Below are positions 1 through 8,489 of a stretch of 64,000 bases of DNA, one piece after another. Source of the DNA: Plantibacter sp050587525 (lineage in GTDB: Bacteria > Actinomycetota > Actinomycetes > Actinomycetales > Microbacteriaceae); the NCBI RefSeq assembly GCF_050587525.1, contig NZ_JBOBFT010000007.1, forward strand, positions 62,001 through 126,000, given 5' to 3'. Position 1 is the stretch's first letter. Each line of letters begins with the position of its first letter. The position numbers and the translations under genes were made by a program. The notes below the pieces were generated by a model. That model was given only the letters and a program-made list of their open reading frames with translations, made no database searches and was not told the origin of the DNA.

Positions 1-149
1 ACATCGCCCTCAACTTCCCCGAGTCGTTCGGCATCGACGTGAGCAAGCTCATCGCGACCGGCCTCATCCTGTTCATCATCACCTTCGTGGTGAACTTCAT
101 CGCCAGACTCATCGTCAACCGCCGCAAAGAATTCTCTGGAGCGAACTGA
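1..149 (+). CDS. pstC: Phosphate ABC transporter permease PstC, C-terminal end only
   Basis: Only the last 48 codons are inside the window; the frame opens at base 3 and ends with TGA at 147-149. The visible part is a hydrophobic helix (LIATGLILFIITFVVNFIAR) followed by a short basic cytoplasmic tail, which is how PstC and PstA permeases end. The stop overlaps the pstA start by one base (TGATG), so the two are translationally coupled. The identity rests on the order pstC-pstA-pstB and on this tail rather than on a full domain. Confidence 0.85.
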   Translation, partial: IALNFPESFGIDVSKLIATGLILFIITFVVNFIARLIVNRRKEFSGAN

Positions 150-1246
150 TGACCGCCACGACCAACCGCGCGCCCGCGATCGCCCGGCCGCTCGGCAACA
201 CGCTCACCGCAGGCAAGCTCCCGAAGTACGCGCCGCTCTCCATCCTCGGCGGCAGCCTCATCGTGAGCGGCCTCATCTTCCTCCTCGTCCAGCAGTCGAC
301 GGCCGACAAGTCGTACAACGTCACGGGCGCGGTCATCGTGGGAGCCCTGCTCTACGCCGTCATCACCTACACGGCCTCGCTCCTCATCGAAGGCCGCCGC
401 AAGGCGAAGGACCGGCTGCTCACGACGCTCGTGACCGCAGCATTCGTCATCGCCCTCCTCCCACTCGTCTCGGTCGCCATCACGGTCATCTCGGCCGGAG
501 CCGCCCGCTTCGACGCCAACTACTTCAGCCTGTCGATGCGCAACGTCGTCGGTGAGGGCGGTGGAGCGCTCCACGCCATCACCGGCACGCTCCTCATCAC
601 CCTCGCGACGTCGATCATCTCCATCCCGATCGGCATCCTCACCGCGATCTACCTCGTCGAGTACGGCCGCGGCTCGCTCGCACGCGGCATCACCTTCCTC
701 GTCGACGTGATGACCGGCATCCCGTCGATCGTCGCCGGCCTCTTCGCCTTCGCGCTGCTCGCCCTGTTCTTCGGTCCGGGCGTGCGGCTCGGCATCGGTG
801 GCGCCATCGCCCTCTCACTCCTCATGATCCCCGTGGTCGTGCGATCGAGCGAGGAGATGCTGAAACTCGTCCCGAACGAACTCCGCGAAGCAGCGCTCGC
901 CCTCGGCGTCCCGAAATGGCTCGTGGTCCTCAAGGTCGTCCTGCCGACGTCGATCGCCGGCATCATCACCGGTGTGACCCTCGCCATCGCCCGAGTCATC
1001 GGTGAGACCGCCCCGCTCCTCATCATCGCCGGCTTCACGCAGAGCATGAACTACAACCTCTTCGACGGCCCGATGATGACGCTTCCCGTGTTCGTGTACA
1101 CGCAGTACGCGAACCAGGGAACCGATGGAGCCTCCTACGTCGACCGCGCCTGGACAGGCGCGCTCGTCCTCATCCTGATCGTCATGGCGCTGAACCTCAT
1201 CGCCAGACTCATCGCCAAGATCTTCGCCCCCAAGTTCGGCCGCTAG
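149..1246 (+). CDS. pstA: Phosphate ABC transporter permease PstA
   Basis: Inner-membrane subunit of the high-affinity phosphate importer, pairing with PstC around the PstB ATPase. The 365-residue protein has two N-terminal hydrophobic segments (about residues 31-48 and 58-80) that extend the usual core. The binding-protein-dependent permease domain covers roughly 140-360. The EAA-type loop that contacts the ATPase is seen around 246-270 (REAALALGVPKWLVVLKVVL). The start ATG overlaps the pstC stop, and pstB follows after 21 bases. Genes of this family usually belong to the phosphate-starvation regulon, but the promoter lies outside the window. Confidence 0.95.
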   Translation: MTATTNRAPAIARPLGNTLTAGKLPKYAPLSILGGSLIVSGLIFLLVQQSTADKSYNVTGAVIVGALLYAVITYTASLLIEGRRKAKDRLLTTLVTAAFVIALLPLVSVAITVISAGAARFDANYFSLSMRNVVGEGGGALHAITGTLLITLATSIISIPIGILTAIYLVEYGRGSLARGITFLVDVMTGIPSIVAGLFAFALLALFFGPGVRLGIGGAIALSLLMIPVVVRSSEEMLKLVPNELREAALALGVPKWLVVLKVVLPTSIAGIITGVTLAIARVIGETAPLLIIAGFTQSMNYNLFDGPMMTLPVFVYTQYANQGTDGASYVDRAWTGALVLILIVMALNLIARLIAKIFAPKFGR

Positions 1247-1267
1247 GCCGCAAGCAGAAGGAACACC

Positions 1268-2047
<780 letters not shown>

Positions 2048-2070
2048 GCTGAACCGCAGCACGTGTCCGA

Positions 2071-2098
2071 AGCCCGCCCCGAACCTCGGGGCGGGCTT
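2071..2098 (+). terminator. Terminator of the pst operon
   Basis: GC-rich hairpin (AGCCCGCCCCG, short loop, CGGGGCGGGCT) beginning 23 bases after the pstB stop and followed by TCTTCGTT. It lies between pstB and the convergent anti-sigma gene, so it probably ends pst transcription. Confidence 0.8.
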
Positions 2099-2228
2099 CT
2101 TCGTTGCCCAGCGTGACCACGGGGGTCGAGGACGACGCCTGTCAGACGGCGCAGCAGGCGCTCTGGCAGACGAAACGGCCCGCCCCCGGTGTGGGACGGG
2201 CCATTCGTTCGTTCGGTGCGAGGCGCCG

Positions 2229-3143
2229 CTATGCGGTCTTGACGACCACGACCGGGTTCGTCGTCGGCTGCTCGGAGCCGCCGTGCGGTTCGACCGTGAC
2301 GCCGACCGCATCACCGGCGCTCATCGTTCCTTCGAGGACGCGCCAGCTCGTGCCGCCACCCGTGGTGAACGTGCCGGCCGAGACCGCGCCCTTGTCGTTG
2401 ATGTACCAGAGTTCGTAGACCTTGTCCGAGGGGAGCGGGCCGAGGCCGTCGACCAGGAGCGCGGACTTGCCGAGCTCACCGGACCACACGAGGGTCGCTG
2501 CGCCCTTGTCGACGGTCACGCGAGCACGCTGCACGTCCGGTGCGCCGTTGATCTCGGCGAGCGCGACGGTCTGCGTGATCGACCCGCCGCCGAGGACGTG
2601 AGCGAGGCCGGATCCTCCGAGGACGAGGGCGACCGCTGCTGCGGCGCCGACGACGGCCGTGATGGCGCCGCGTGCCCAACGGGAACGAGCCTTGCGAGCA
2701 GCGGGACCCTCGGTGGATGCATCGGAGGACGAGCTGGGGCTGGACGGCGTCGCCTGCGCAGCAGCGGCAGCCGAGGCCGCCTTCGTGGTCGCAGGGGCGA
2801 CCGGAGGCTTGGTCAGCGGCATCGCCGTCGTGGGCGGTGCTGCAGGAGCCGCGTGCTTCGCCGCAGGAGGTGCAGCCACAGATGCATCGACAGGAGCGTC
2901 GACAGGCGCCAGCTGCGGCAGATTCGCGATCGACGCCATGATCGAGGACTTCAGTCCGGCGGAAGGCTGGACCGGAGGTGCAGAGAGATCGAGCATGGCA
3001 ACGGTCTCCTCGAACTCGGCAGCTTCGACACGCGTGGTTTCGTCCTCCGCCAGCAGGCGGTCGTACTGCGCCTGCTCGGCAGGGGTCAGTGTGTGCAGCG
3101 CGTTCCCGGCCGCCAGCAGTTCTGCATCGTCTCGTTCGGTCAT
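2229..3143 (-). CDS. rskA: Anti-sigma factor, RskA (anti-sigma-K) family
   Basis: Membrane protein predicted to hold the adjacent ECF sigma factor inactive. The 304-residue start at 3143 (MTERDDAELL) was chosen because it overlaps the sigma gene stop by four bases; the open frame continues upstream but would run through the sigma gene. Residues 1-55 form the short helical sigma-binding region, without a clear zinc-binding HxxxCxxC motif. An Ala/Pro/Ser-rich linker (about 56-150) follows, then one transmembrane helix (about 159-181) and an extracytoplasmic RskA C-terminal domain. Release by regulated proteolysis is known for the family and is inferred here. Confidence 0.88.
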   Translation of the reverse strand: MTERDDAELLAAGNALHTLTPAEQAQYDRLLAEDETTRVEAAEFEETVAMLDLSAPPVQPSAGLKSSIMASIANLPQLAPVDAPVDASVAAPPAAKHAAPAAPPTTAMPLTKPPVAPATTKAASAAAAAQATPSSPSSSSDASTEGPAARKARSRWARGAITAVVGAAAAVALVLGGSGLAHVLGGGSITQTVALAEINGAPDVQRARVTVDKGAATLVWSGELGKSALLVDGLGPLPSDKVYELWYINDKGAVSAGTFTTGGGTSWRVLEGTMSAGDAVGVTVEPHGGSEQPTTNPVVVVKTA

Positions 3144-3808
3144 GTCCTCACCCCCAGTTCGTCTCGTAGTCGAATCATTCCGTCTCGCAACCGTGTCTTC
3201 ACGGTGCCGATCGGCACATCCAGCAGCTTCGATATCTCGCTGTGGCTGTACCCGCCGTAGTACGCGAGCGACACGGCTTCCCGTTGCAGCTCGCTGAGTC
3301 TCGTGAACGCACGCTTCACGCGTTCGTGTTCGATGCGGATCTCCGCCGTCTCCTGCACCGAGTCGTGCCCGGGCTCGAAGTCGCGGATCCCGATCTTCAT
3401 GTCTCGATCCCGACCCGCCTGCGAAGCGCGGACCCGATCGATCGCCCGCCGGTGCGCCATCGTGAGCACCCACGTGGTGGCTGATCCCTTGCCCGATTCG
3501 AACCGGGTCGCGGTCTGCCACACCTCGAGGAACACCTCTTGAGTGACCTCCTCGGATTGCGCATGATCAATGAGCACCCGCTTCACGAGTCCGAGGACTC
3601 TGGGGGCGATGTGGTCGTAGAGCTCGCCGAACGCTGCCTGGTCGCCCTCGGCGACTCGTGCGAGCAATGCGTCGAGGATCGTCGCCAAGGACACCTGCGG
3701 TGCGTCGGCTTCCGGTCCAGTAGTCACAAGTCTTAGCTTCTCACGCCCACCGACCTTGTGCGCGACGCCACCTCGGTTCGGGGTGAGGAGGTGCTGTTCG
3801 GCGGTCAT
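3140..3808 (-). CDS. sigK: ECF RNA polymerase sigma factor, SigK-like
   Basis: Alternative sigma factor of 222 residues. Region 2 is around residues 50-115 (AFGELYDHIAPRVLGL through the TTWVLTMAHRRAIDRVR stretch). Region 4 is around 165-218, with the helix-turn-helix ending in GTVKTRLRDGMIRL. It shares an ATGA overlap with the downstream anti-sigma gene, the arrangement of SigK-RskA (ECF19) pairs. The first 30-40 residues are poorly conserved in this family, so the true start may be internal. Regulon members cannot be read from the sequence. Confidence 0.88.
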   Translation of the reverse strand: MTAEQHLLTPNRGGVAHKVGGREKLRLVTTGPEADAPQVSLATILDALLARVAEGDQAAFGELYDHIAPRVLGLVKRVLIDHAQSEEVTQEVFLEVWQTATRFESGKGSATTWVLTMAHRRAIDRVRASQAGRDRDMKIGIRDFEPGHDSVQETAEIRIEHERVKRAFTRLSELQREAVSLAYYGGYSHSEISKLLDVPIGTVKTRLRDGMIRLRDELGVRT

Positions 3809-3943
3809 ATCGAGTATTCGGCGCCCTCGGCCGATCCGATTGCCGTGATCCGAGATTTTTCTTCGGTTCGTGCCACTCGGTTCGGCCCCCTGACCGGGCT
3901 CGCGCTATCGAAGTTCCGAACCGCGCTCGGGCAGGCATGGAAA

Positions 3944-4022
3944 AGCCGGGCCGCAGAACGCCTCTCGGCGCGAGGCCGCTCGGAGCGGCGAATATTGGAG
4001 CCCGGGGTTATGCGGCCCGGCT
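3944..4022 (-). ncRNA. Branched structured RNA or long terminator
   Basis: Two perfectly complementary 12-base arms, 3944-3955 and 4011-4022 (AGCCGGGCCGCA and its complement), enclose 55 bases that fold further. On the minus strand there is a GCCGCT-AGCGGC hairpin (loop CCG) and a CCTC-GAGG hairpin. Read on the minus strand the closing arm runs into CTTTTCC, so it can act as a terminator for the gene ending at 4099. The branching is unusual for a plain terminator, so a small RNA is also possible. No known RNA family was recognised. Confidence 0.5.
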
Positions 4023-4098
4023 GTAGAAGTGTAGCAATGGTGATGGCCCGGGTATTCCCAGCGACCACTCAATCGAGCGAGGTAACGGACAGCTCAGC

Positions 4099-4728
4099 TC
4101 AGTCGAGTGACTCCGTGCGCCAGAGTTTCGCGCAGCTCGTGAGCTCGTCCGCGATCGTGCTGAACCGGGCGGCCTTCGTGGTGAGCTGGGTCGCTTTCAG
4201 CGGATCGACGACATCGCGATCATCGGCGACGCTCGCGCAGCCCGCCGCGGTGACCCGGCAGAACGAGGCCGCGCGTTCGAGTGCGATCGCGAAATCGCCC
4301 GTGTAGAGGCCGCGGAGGATCTGATCGGCGAGCGCGATGATCTCCTCAGGGCCCGTGGGCATGGAGGCACCAGCGACGACGGGGTCGATCGTGGAGATGA
4401 CCTCGGTGCCGCGCGTGAAATAGTAAGCCGTTCCGGTCGGATCCTGGCGGATCAGCAGTCGGAGGAGGTAGATGCGCCACATGGCGCCGGGGAGGCTGCG
4501 CGGCGTCGCGTGCGACCAGAGTTCGGCGATCGCGTCGATGCCGTGCTCGTCCGTGTACGAGACGAGTCGGTCGACGACCTCCGGATCGGGATCGTTGCGG
4601 ACCCGTGACAGGAGCGCGACAGCCGATGCGTGCGCGACACGACTCTGCTCGGCCGGATCGCGTCCGCCGACGAATCCATCGAACATCCGCGGTGGGAACT
4701 TGGTGGGCCGGTGGAACTCTTCCGTCAT
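4099..4728 (-). CDS. Conserved protein of unknown function
   Basis: 209-residue soluble, mostly helical and acidic protein with no signal peptide or membrane segment. The start at 4728 (MTEEFHRPTKFPP) follows AGGAGAGGTG; longer open frame upstream lacks such a site. A central stretch (LPGAMWRIYLLRLLIRQDP, near residues 78-96) and a C-terminal helical region with two cysteines (FCRVTAAGCASVAD) are the most distinctive parts. I recall similar short proteins in related genomes carrying the implausible label RNA polymerase subunit beta; nothing here resembles a polymerase subunit, so no function is assigned. Confidence 0.6.
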   Translation of the reverse strand: MTEEFHRPTKFPPRMFDGFVGGRDPAEQSRVAHASAVALLSRVRNDPDPEVVDRLVSYTDEHGIDAIAELWSHATPRSLPGAMWRIYLLRLLIRQDPTGTAYYFTRGTEVISTIDPVVAGASMPTGPEEIIALADQILRGLYTGDFAIALERAASFCRVTAAGCASVADDRDVVDPLKATQLTTKAARFSTIADELTSCAKLWRTESLD

Positions 4729-4914
4729 GGAGTCACCTCTCCTTCCGTGGCGCCGATGCGACGCGCACCCGTTCAACGGTAGTCGCGTTCTGCAGCGATG
4801 GCGCCCCTCAGCGACGCGACTCCTGCGCTGCTCGCGAACGGCGACCAGTCGGCCCTCCAGCCGTCGACGATCGCCCATTGCCCGGTTGCATGCGTGAGCG
4901 TACACTCGGCGCGC

Positions 4915-5454
4915 ATGGAGCGCATCGACGATCAGGGCCGGCCGGAACCGCCACTCGCGGCCGGGGAGGTCGAAACGCTCCTCGGCTTCTTGGACTATCA
5001 GCGGGCGACGCTCGCGTGGAAGTGCGAGGGGTTGGGCGCGGCCGACCTCCGGAGGACAGTCGCAGCCTCGGCGATCACGCTCGGCGGGCTCCTCAAACAC
5101 CTCGCGTACATCGAGGACCACTGGTTCTCCGGGTGGCTGTTCGGGAACCAGCCGCAGCCGCCGTGGAACACCGTCGACTGGGCCGCCGATGAGGACTGGG
5201 AATGGCATTCAGCAGCCGGTGACAGCCCGCACGAGCTGCGGACGCTGTGGGAGCGTTCCGTGTCCCGATCCCGCGAGCTCGTGGCATCGGCGATGGGGGA
5301 CGGCGGTCTCGACCGGCTGTCGGTCAAGCGCTGGCCCGACGGCGGTGCGCCGAGCTTCCGCTGGATCCTCGTGCACATGATCGAGGAGTACGCCCGCCAC
5401 AACGGCCACGCGGACCTCATCAGAGAGTCGATCGACGGTTCAACGGGCGAGTGA
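4915..5454 (+). CDS. DinB-like / DUF664 family protein
   Basis: 179-residue protein of the DinB/YfiT four-helix-bundle superfamily, whose members are metal-binding and often act as thiol-dependent transferases; the substrate here is unknown. Likely metal-ligand histidines are seen in LLKHLAYIEDHWF (about residues 59-71) and in the C-terminal HMIEEYARHNGHADLIRE helix. The ATG at 4915 fits the family N terminus (a domain opening at ETLLGFLDYQRATL); longer upstream frame looks non-coding. The last 104 bases of the gene region (5352-5455) are repeated exactly at 6190-6293. Confidence 0.85.
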   Translation: MERIDDQGRPEPPLAAGEVETLLGFLDYQRATLAWKCEGLGAADLRRTVAASAITLGGLLKHLAYIEDHWFSGWLFGNQPQPPWNTVDWAADEDWEWHSAAGDSPHELRTLWERSVSRSRELVASAMGDGGLDRLSVKRWPDGGAPSFRWILVHMIEEYARHNGHADLIRESIDGSTGE

Positions 5455-5455
5455 C
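5352..5455 (+). repeat. 104-bp direct repeat, copy 1 (3' end of the DinB-like gene)
   Basis: Identical base for base to 6190-6293, 838 bases downstream. This copy encodes the last 34 residues of the DinB-like protein plus its stop codon. The identity starts sharply at GAGCTTCCGC and ends just after TGAC. Confidence 0.97.
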
Positions 5456-5485
5456 CGGTCCGGTTCGTCGAACGTGCTCGTCGGC

Positions 5486-6157
5486 TCAGTTCGGGCGCCG
5501 CCAGATTGCTTCGAACTGGCTCCACTGACCGTGCCCGTTTGAGCGAAGACGAGAATCGACCCGTAACGGGAGCAGCTCTTCCCAACCGGCGAACAACGTG
5601 GCGAGTTCATCCGCAGAGAAGAAGTGGACGTCAAGTCCCGCTTTCGGTCCATCGACGTATCGAACCGTGAAACTGCCGTCCGCATGACTCGGACCGAGGT
5701 CGTGCGCCGGCCAGACGTCCGTCCCTACCGCGTTCGCGCGGAAGCACAGGATCCCGCCCGGATTCACTCGCGCCATCGCTGCGATCACATGCTCATGCGC
5801 TTGTTGACGGGTGCCGAACATGAAGACCTGGATGCCGATCACGATGTCGAAGGTTTCGTCGTCGGACAGGATGGCGAGATCACCGATCCGAAACCGTCGT
5901 GCATCGGCTGGTCGTGCACTGACGATCTGCCGAATGGCGACCGGGGAGATGTCGATGCCGACCAGGTCGAGGTCCGCCTCGAGCAGTGCGGACATGTTTC
6001 GCCCGTTGCCGCAGCCGATGTACAGCCCCGAGGCGAGACGCTGGTCGGCCGCACACCGAATGACATCGGCGACGAACGGTTCAGGTTCCTGATCCAGGTA
6101 GCGACCGGCGGCGTACTGAGCGTTCCAGGCGGCGGCATGCGCCTCGATCCAGGTCAT
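5486..6157 (-). CDS. Class I SAM-dependent methyltransferase
   Basis: 223-residue soluble methyltransferase of unknown substrate. The SAM-binding motif I is LYIGCGNGRN (about 45-54), followed by the acidic motif II residue in LVGIDISP (about 65-72) and motif III around FDIVIGIQVFMFG. It reads against the flanking DinB-like gene and sits exactly in the segment bounded by the two 104-bp repeats, so it probably arrived there by insertion or by recombination with a diverged homologous locus. It overlaps no neighbour and has no evident operon partner. Its position beside tRNA-Lys fits a variable site. Confidence 0.85.
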   Translation of the reverse strand: MTWIEAHAAAWNAQYAAGRYLDQEPEPFVADVIRCAADQRLASGLYIGCGNGRNMSALLEADLDLVGIDISPVAIRQIVSARPADARRFRIGDLAILSDDETFDIVIGIQVFMFGTRQQAHEHVIAAMARVNPGGILCFRANAVGTDVWPAHDLGPSHADGSFTVRYVDGPKAGLDVHFFSADELATLFAGWEELLPLRVDSRLRSNGHGQWSQFEAIWRRPN

Positions 6158-6189
6158 ACCTCATCCTAGGAGGGGCCGGACGGAGCACT

Positions 6190-6293
6190 GAGCTTCCGCT
6201 GGATCCTCGTGCACATGATCGAGGAGTACGCCCGCCACAACGGCCACGCGGACCTCATCAGAGAGTCGATCGACGGTTCAACGGGCGAGTGAC
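6190..6293 (+). repeat. 104-bp direct repeat, copy 2 (detached 3' end of a DinB-like gene)
   Basis: Exact duplicate of 5352-5455, without the upstream part of the gene, so it is a coding remnant. Just upstream, GGACGGAGCACT resembles but does not match the equivalent bases before copy 1 (GACGGCGGTGCGCC). That suggests the junction came from a diverged relative of the same gene. Confidence 0.95.
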
Positions 6294-6337
6294 TGGCACT
6301 CAAACCCAAAAGGACGTCTGATCTGGGGAAAAAAGTG

Positions 6338-6410
6338 TGGGCCCGGTGGGGCTCGAACCCACGACCCGCGGATTAAAAGTCCGATGCTCTGCCAACTGAG
6401 CTACAGGCCC
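6338..6410 (-). tRNA. tRNA-Lys (anticodon TTT)
   Basis: Read on the minus strand, the cloverleaf is complete. It has a seven-pair acceptor stem (GGGCCTG with CGGGCCC, one G-U pair), a D arm TAGCTCAGTTGGCAGAGCA, an anticodon loop CTTTTAA giving TTT, and a T arm GTGGGTTCGAGCCCCAC. The 3' CCA is not encoded. Bases 6411-6573, up to the next gene, hold its likely promoter. Confidence 0.97.
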
Positions 6411-6573
6411 GTACGCGTCTACTCTACGAGAAAAACGGGACGCTCGTGACACGGGCGGAGCTGCGCGCGCGCAAACGAAACCGACATGTGCGCGATAACG
6501 GTTGCGCAACGCCCCCGGAGTGGGGCCGTCGAATGTAATACGATCGACCGACTCATCACCCGAAAGGCACCAC

Positions 6574-7233
6574 ATGTCGTACCCCCAGCAGCCCCCTGCC
6601 TACGCACCGCAGCCCGGCAACGCACCCGTGAAGACCGGCAACGGCCTCGGCGTCGCAGCACTCGTGATCGGCATCATCGCCCTCATCGGCTCGTTCATCC
6701 CGTTCCTCAACTACGGCACCGGCTTCCTCGCATTCATCGCGCTCGTGCTGGGCGTCATCGGCCTGGTGCAGAAGGGCAAGTCGAAGGGCACCGCGATCGC
6801 CGGCACGATCATCGCCGTGATCGCCCTGATCCTGAGCATCGTGCTCGCCATCGTGTACACGGCGGGCTTCGCAGGTGCCGTGAGCGACGCGATCAAGACC
6901 TCGGACGCCAAGGCCGACCGCGACGTCGCCGTCGTCTACGAGATCAGCGGCGCATCGACCGACGCTTCGATCACCTACAGCACCTACACGAACGGCACCT
7001 CGGGAACCGAGCAGGCCAACGGCCAGGCGCTCCCCTTCACGAAGGAACTCACCGTCAAGGCCGGCGGAGCGTTCGACTTCACCTCGCTCACGCTCAGCGG
7101 CATGAACGGCGCGGACGACACAGGCGACATCACCTGCAAGATCACGGTCGACGGCGAAGTCGTCTCGGAGCAGACGTCCACGGGCGCCTACGCGAGCGTC
7201 ATGTGCTCCTCGTCGAGCTTCGACCAGGAGTAG
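6574..7233 (+). CDS. DUF4190-type membrane protein with extracytoplasmic MmpS-like domain
   Basis: 219-residue envelope protein of unknown role. A Pro/Gln/Tyr-rich cytoplasmic N terminus (MSYPQQPPAYAPQPG) is followed by three hydrophobic segments at about 28-45, 49-66 and 74-98. The first two are small-residue-rich helices of the DUF4190 type (GLGVAALVIGIIALIGSFIP). The C-terminal part, after about residue 115, is Ser/Thr-rich with beta-strand character and two cysteines (TCKITV and VMCSS), resembling MmpS-like domains. The start is set by an AAAGGCACC site before ATG. It has no operon partner. Confidence 0.7.
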   Translation: MSYPQQPPAYAPQPGNAPVKTGNGLGVAALVIGIIALIGSFIPFLNYGTGFLAFIALVLGVIGLVQKGKSKGTAIAGTIIAVIALILSIVLAIVYTAGFAGAVSDAIKTSDAKADRDVAVVYEISGASTDASITYSTYTNGTSGTEQANGQALPFTKELTVKAGGAFDFTSLTLSGMNGADDTGDITCKITVDGEVVSEQTSTGAYASVMCSSSSFDQE

Positions 7234-7381
7234 CCTCACAGCGTCCTGCGACTCCGACATGCCCGCCACGCTCATGCGAGGCGGGCATGTCGCGCTCCGG
7301 GGTGCGGAATGCGCATCGCGCGGACGACGCGGGCTGTGGATCGTTCGCTCGTGCCTCGGCGCCCGCGCCTAGGCTGGACGG

Positions 7382-8395
7382 ATGAGCGACACAGCAGCAC
7401 CGGCGACCACCTTGACTCCCGCGCAGGAACCCTCGCCCCGTTTCACGTACGACCAAGGGCTTCGCGGAGCACCGGCATGGTGGCGCGGGGCCGTGGCGAT
7501 CATCACGCTCATCGCCATGTTCTTCACGATGTCGTTCCTCTTCGGGGCCATCGCCATCGGCATCGACGTGGCGACCGGGGCATACTCGCTCGACCAGCTC
7601 GCGTCGGGGGCGACGCCCCTCACTCCGGCCCTGATGGCCGCCAACAACCTCGCGCTGGCATCGCTGCTGCCCATCGCCATGCTGCTCCAGTGGGCGCTGT
7701 TCAACGTCCGACCACGCTGGCTGACCTCGGTGCAGGGACGATTCCGATGGCGGTGGCTCGGCCGGCTGGCACTCATCATCGTGCCCGTGTGGATCGTCTA
7801 CGTGGCGATCACCGTGTTCCTGCCCGGCGACACCGACCCCGTGACCGTGAGCGGCACCGTCGTCGCGATGCTCGTGGTCGTGCTCGTCACGACACCGCTG
7901 CAGTCCGCCGGCGAGGAGTTCGGCGCCCGAGGTCTCATCCAACGATCCGTCGGCTCCTGGTTCCGCTCGCCCGTCGCCGCGTTCGTCGTGTCCACGATCG
8001 TGTCGGCGTCGCTCTTCGCACTCGCGCATGCCGCCGCGGACCCCTGGCTCATCGCCTATTACCTGGTCTTCGGCGCATCGATGTCACTCGCCGCACGCGG
8101 AACGGGCGGCCTCGAAGCACCCGTCCTCATCCACGCGACGAACAACGTGCTGCTCCTCATCCCGACCGCACTCATGTCGCAAACCGACCAGATCTTCGAC
8201 CGGGGCGTCGGGACCGGCAGCGCCTGGATGCTCATCCCGATGGCGCTGTGCGTCGCCGCCGCCCTCGTCAGCATCTGGTGGGGCAGACGGAACGGGGTAG
8301 CGTCACGTGCCCCGTTGCCGGTGAGGCCGGTGCGGATTGGGCCAGTCGACCCGGGCGCTCCTGCTCAGTCGCTGAACACGACACTCGATTCCTGA
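7382..8395 (+). CDS. CPBP-family intramembrane metalloprotease (CAAX protease-like)
   Basis: 337-residue polytopic membrane protein of the CPBP/Abi family. About eight transmembrane helices are visible. The catalytic motif EExxxR is present as GEEFGARG (glutamates at 178-179), the second motif histidine is in FALAHAAAD, and the third is in LIHATNN. Family members cleave peptides inside the membrane, and some give bacteriocin self-immunity; the substrate here is unknown. The TGA stop lies inside an intergenic repeat (CCTGAGCCTGTCGAAG), so the repeat probably defines the C terminus. Confidence 0.85.
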   Translation: MSDTAAPATTLTPAQEPSPRFTYDQGLRGAPAWWRGAVAIITLIAMFFTMSFLFGAIAIGIDVATGAYSLDQLASGATPLTPALMAANNLALASLLPIAMLLQWALFNVRPRWLTSVQGRFRWRWLGRLALIIVPVWIVYVAITVFLPGDTDPVTVSGTVVAMLVVVLVTTPLQSAGEEFGARGLIQRSVGSWFRSPVAAFVVSTIVSASLFALAHAAADPWLIAYYLVFGASMSLAARGTGGLEAPVLIHATNNVLLLIPTALMSQTDQIFDRGVGTGSAWMLIPMALCVAAALVSIWWGRRNGVASRAPLPVRPVRIGPVDPGAPAQSLNTTLDS

Positions 8396-8489
8396 GCCTG
8401 TCGAAGGGCACTTCGACAAGCTCAGTGACCGGGGTTGGGGGTCAGTGACCGGGGTTGGGGGTCAGTGACCGTTGGGTCTCAGTGACCGG
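8393..8489. repeat. Dispersed palindromic repeat with 20-bp tandem units
   Basis: GAGCCTGTCGAAG (8394-8406) and CTTCGACAAGCTC (8411-8423) form a near-perfect hairpin. It is followed by two tandem 20-base units (CAGTGACCGGGGTTGGGGGT) and two shortened ones. The stop codons of both converging genes, at 8393-8395 on plus and 8479-8481 on minus, lie inside the repeat. Related elements occur at 13841, 27039, 35023 and 51836. Confidence 0.85.

Noticed and set aside
2283..3260. Long plus-strand open frame opposite the anti-sigma gene
   Set aside because: Arg/Gly/Asp-rich composition typical of antisense frames in high-GC DNA; it lacks a ribosome binding site and the opposite strand encodes recognisable domains.
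5486..6410. Integrative element inserted at tRNA-Lys
   Set aside because: No integrase and no duplicated tRNA 3' end were found. The 104-bp repeat derives from the DinB-like gene, not from the tRNA.
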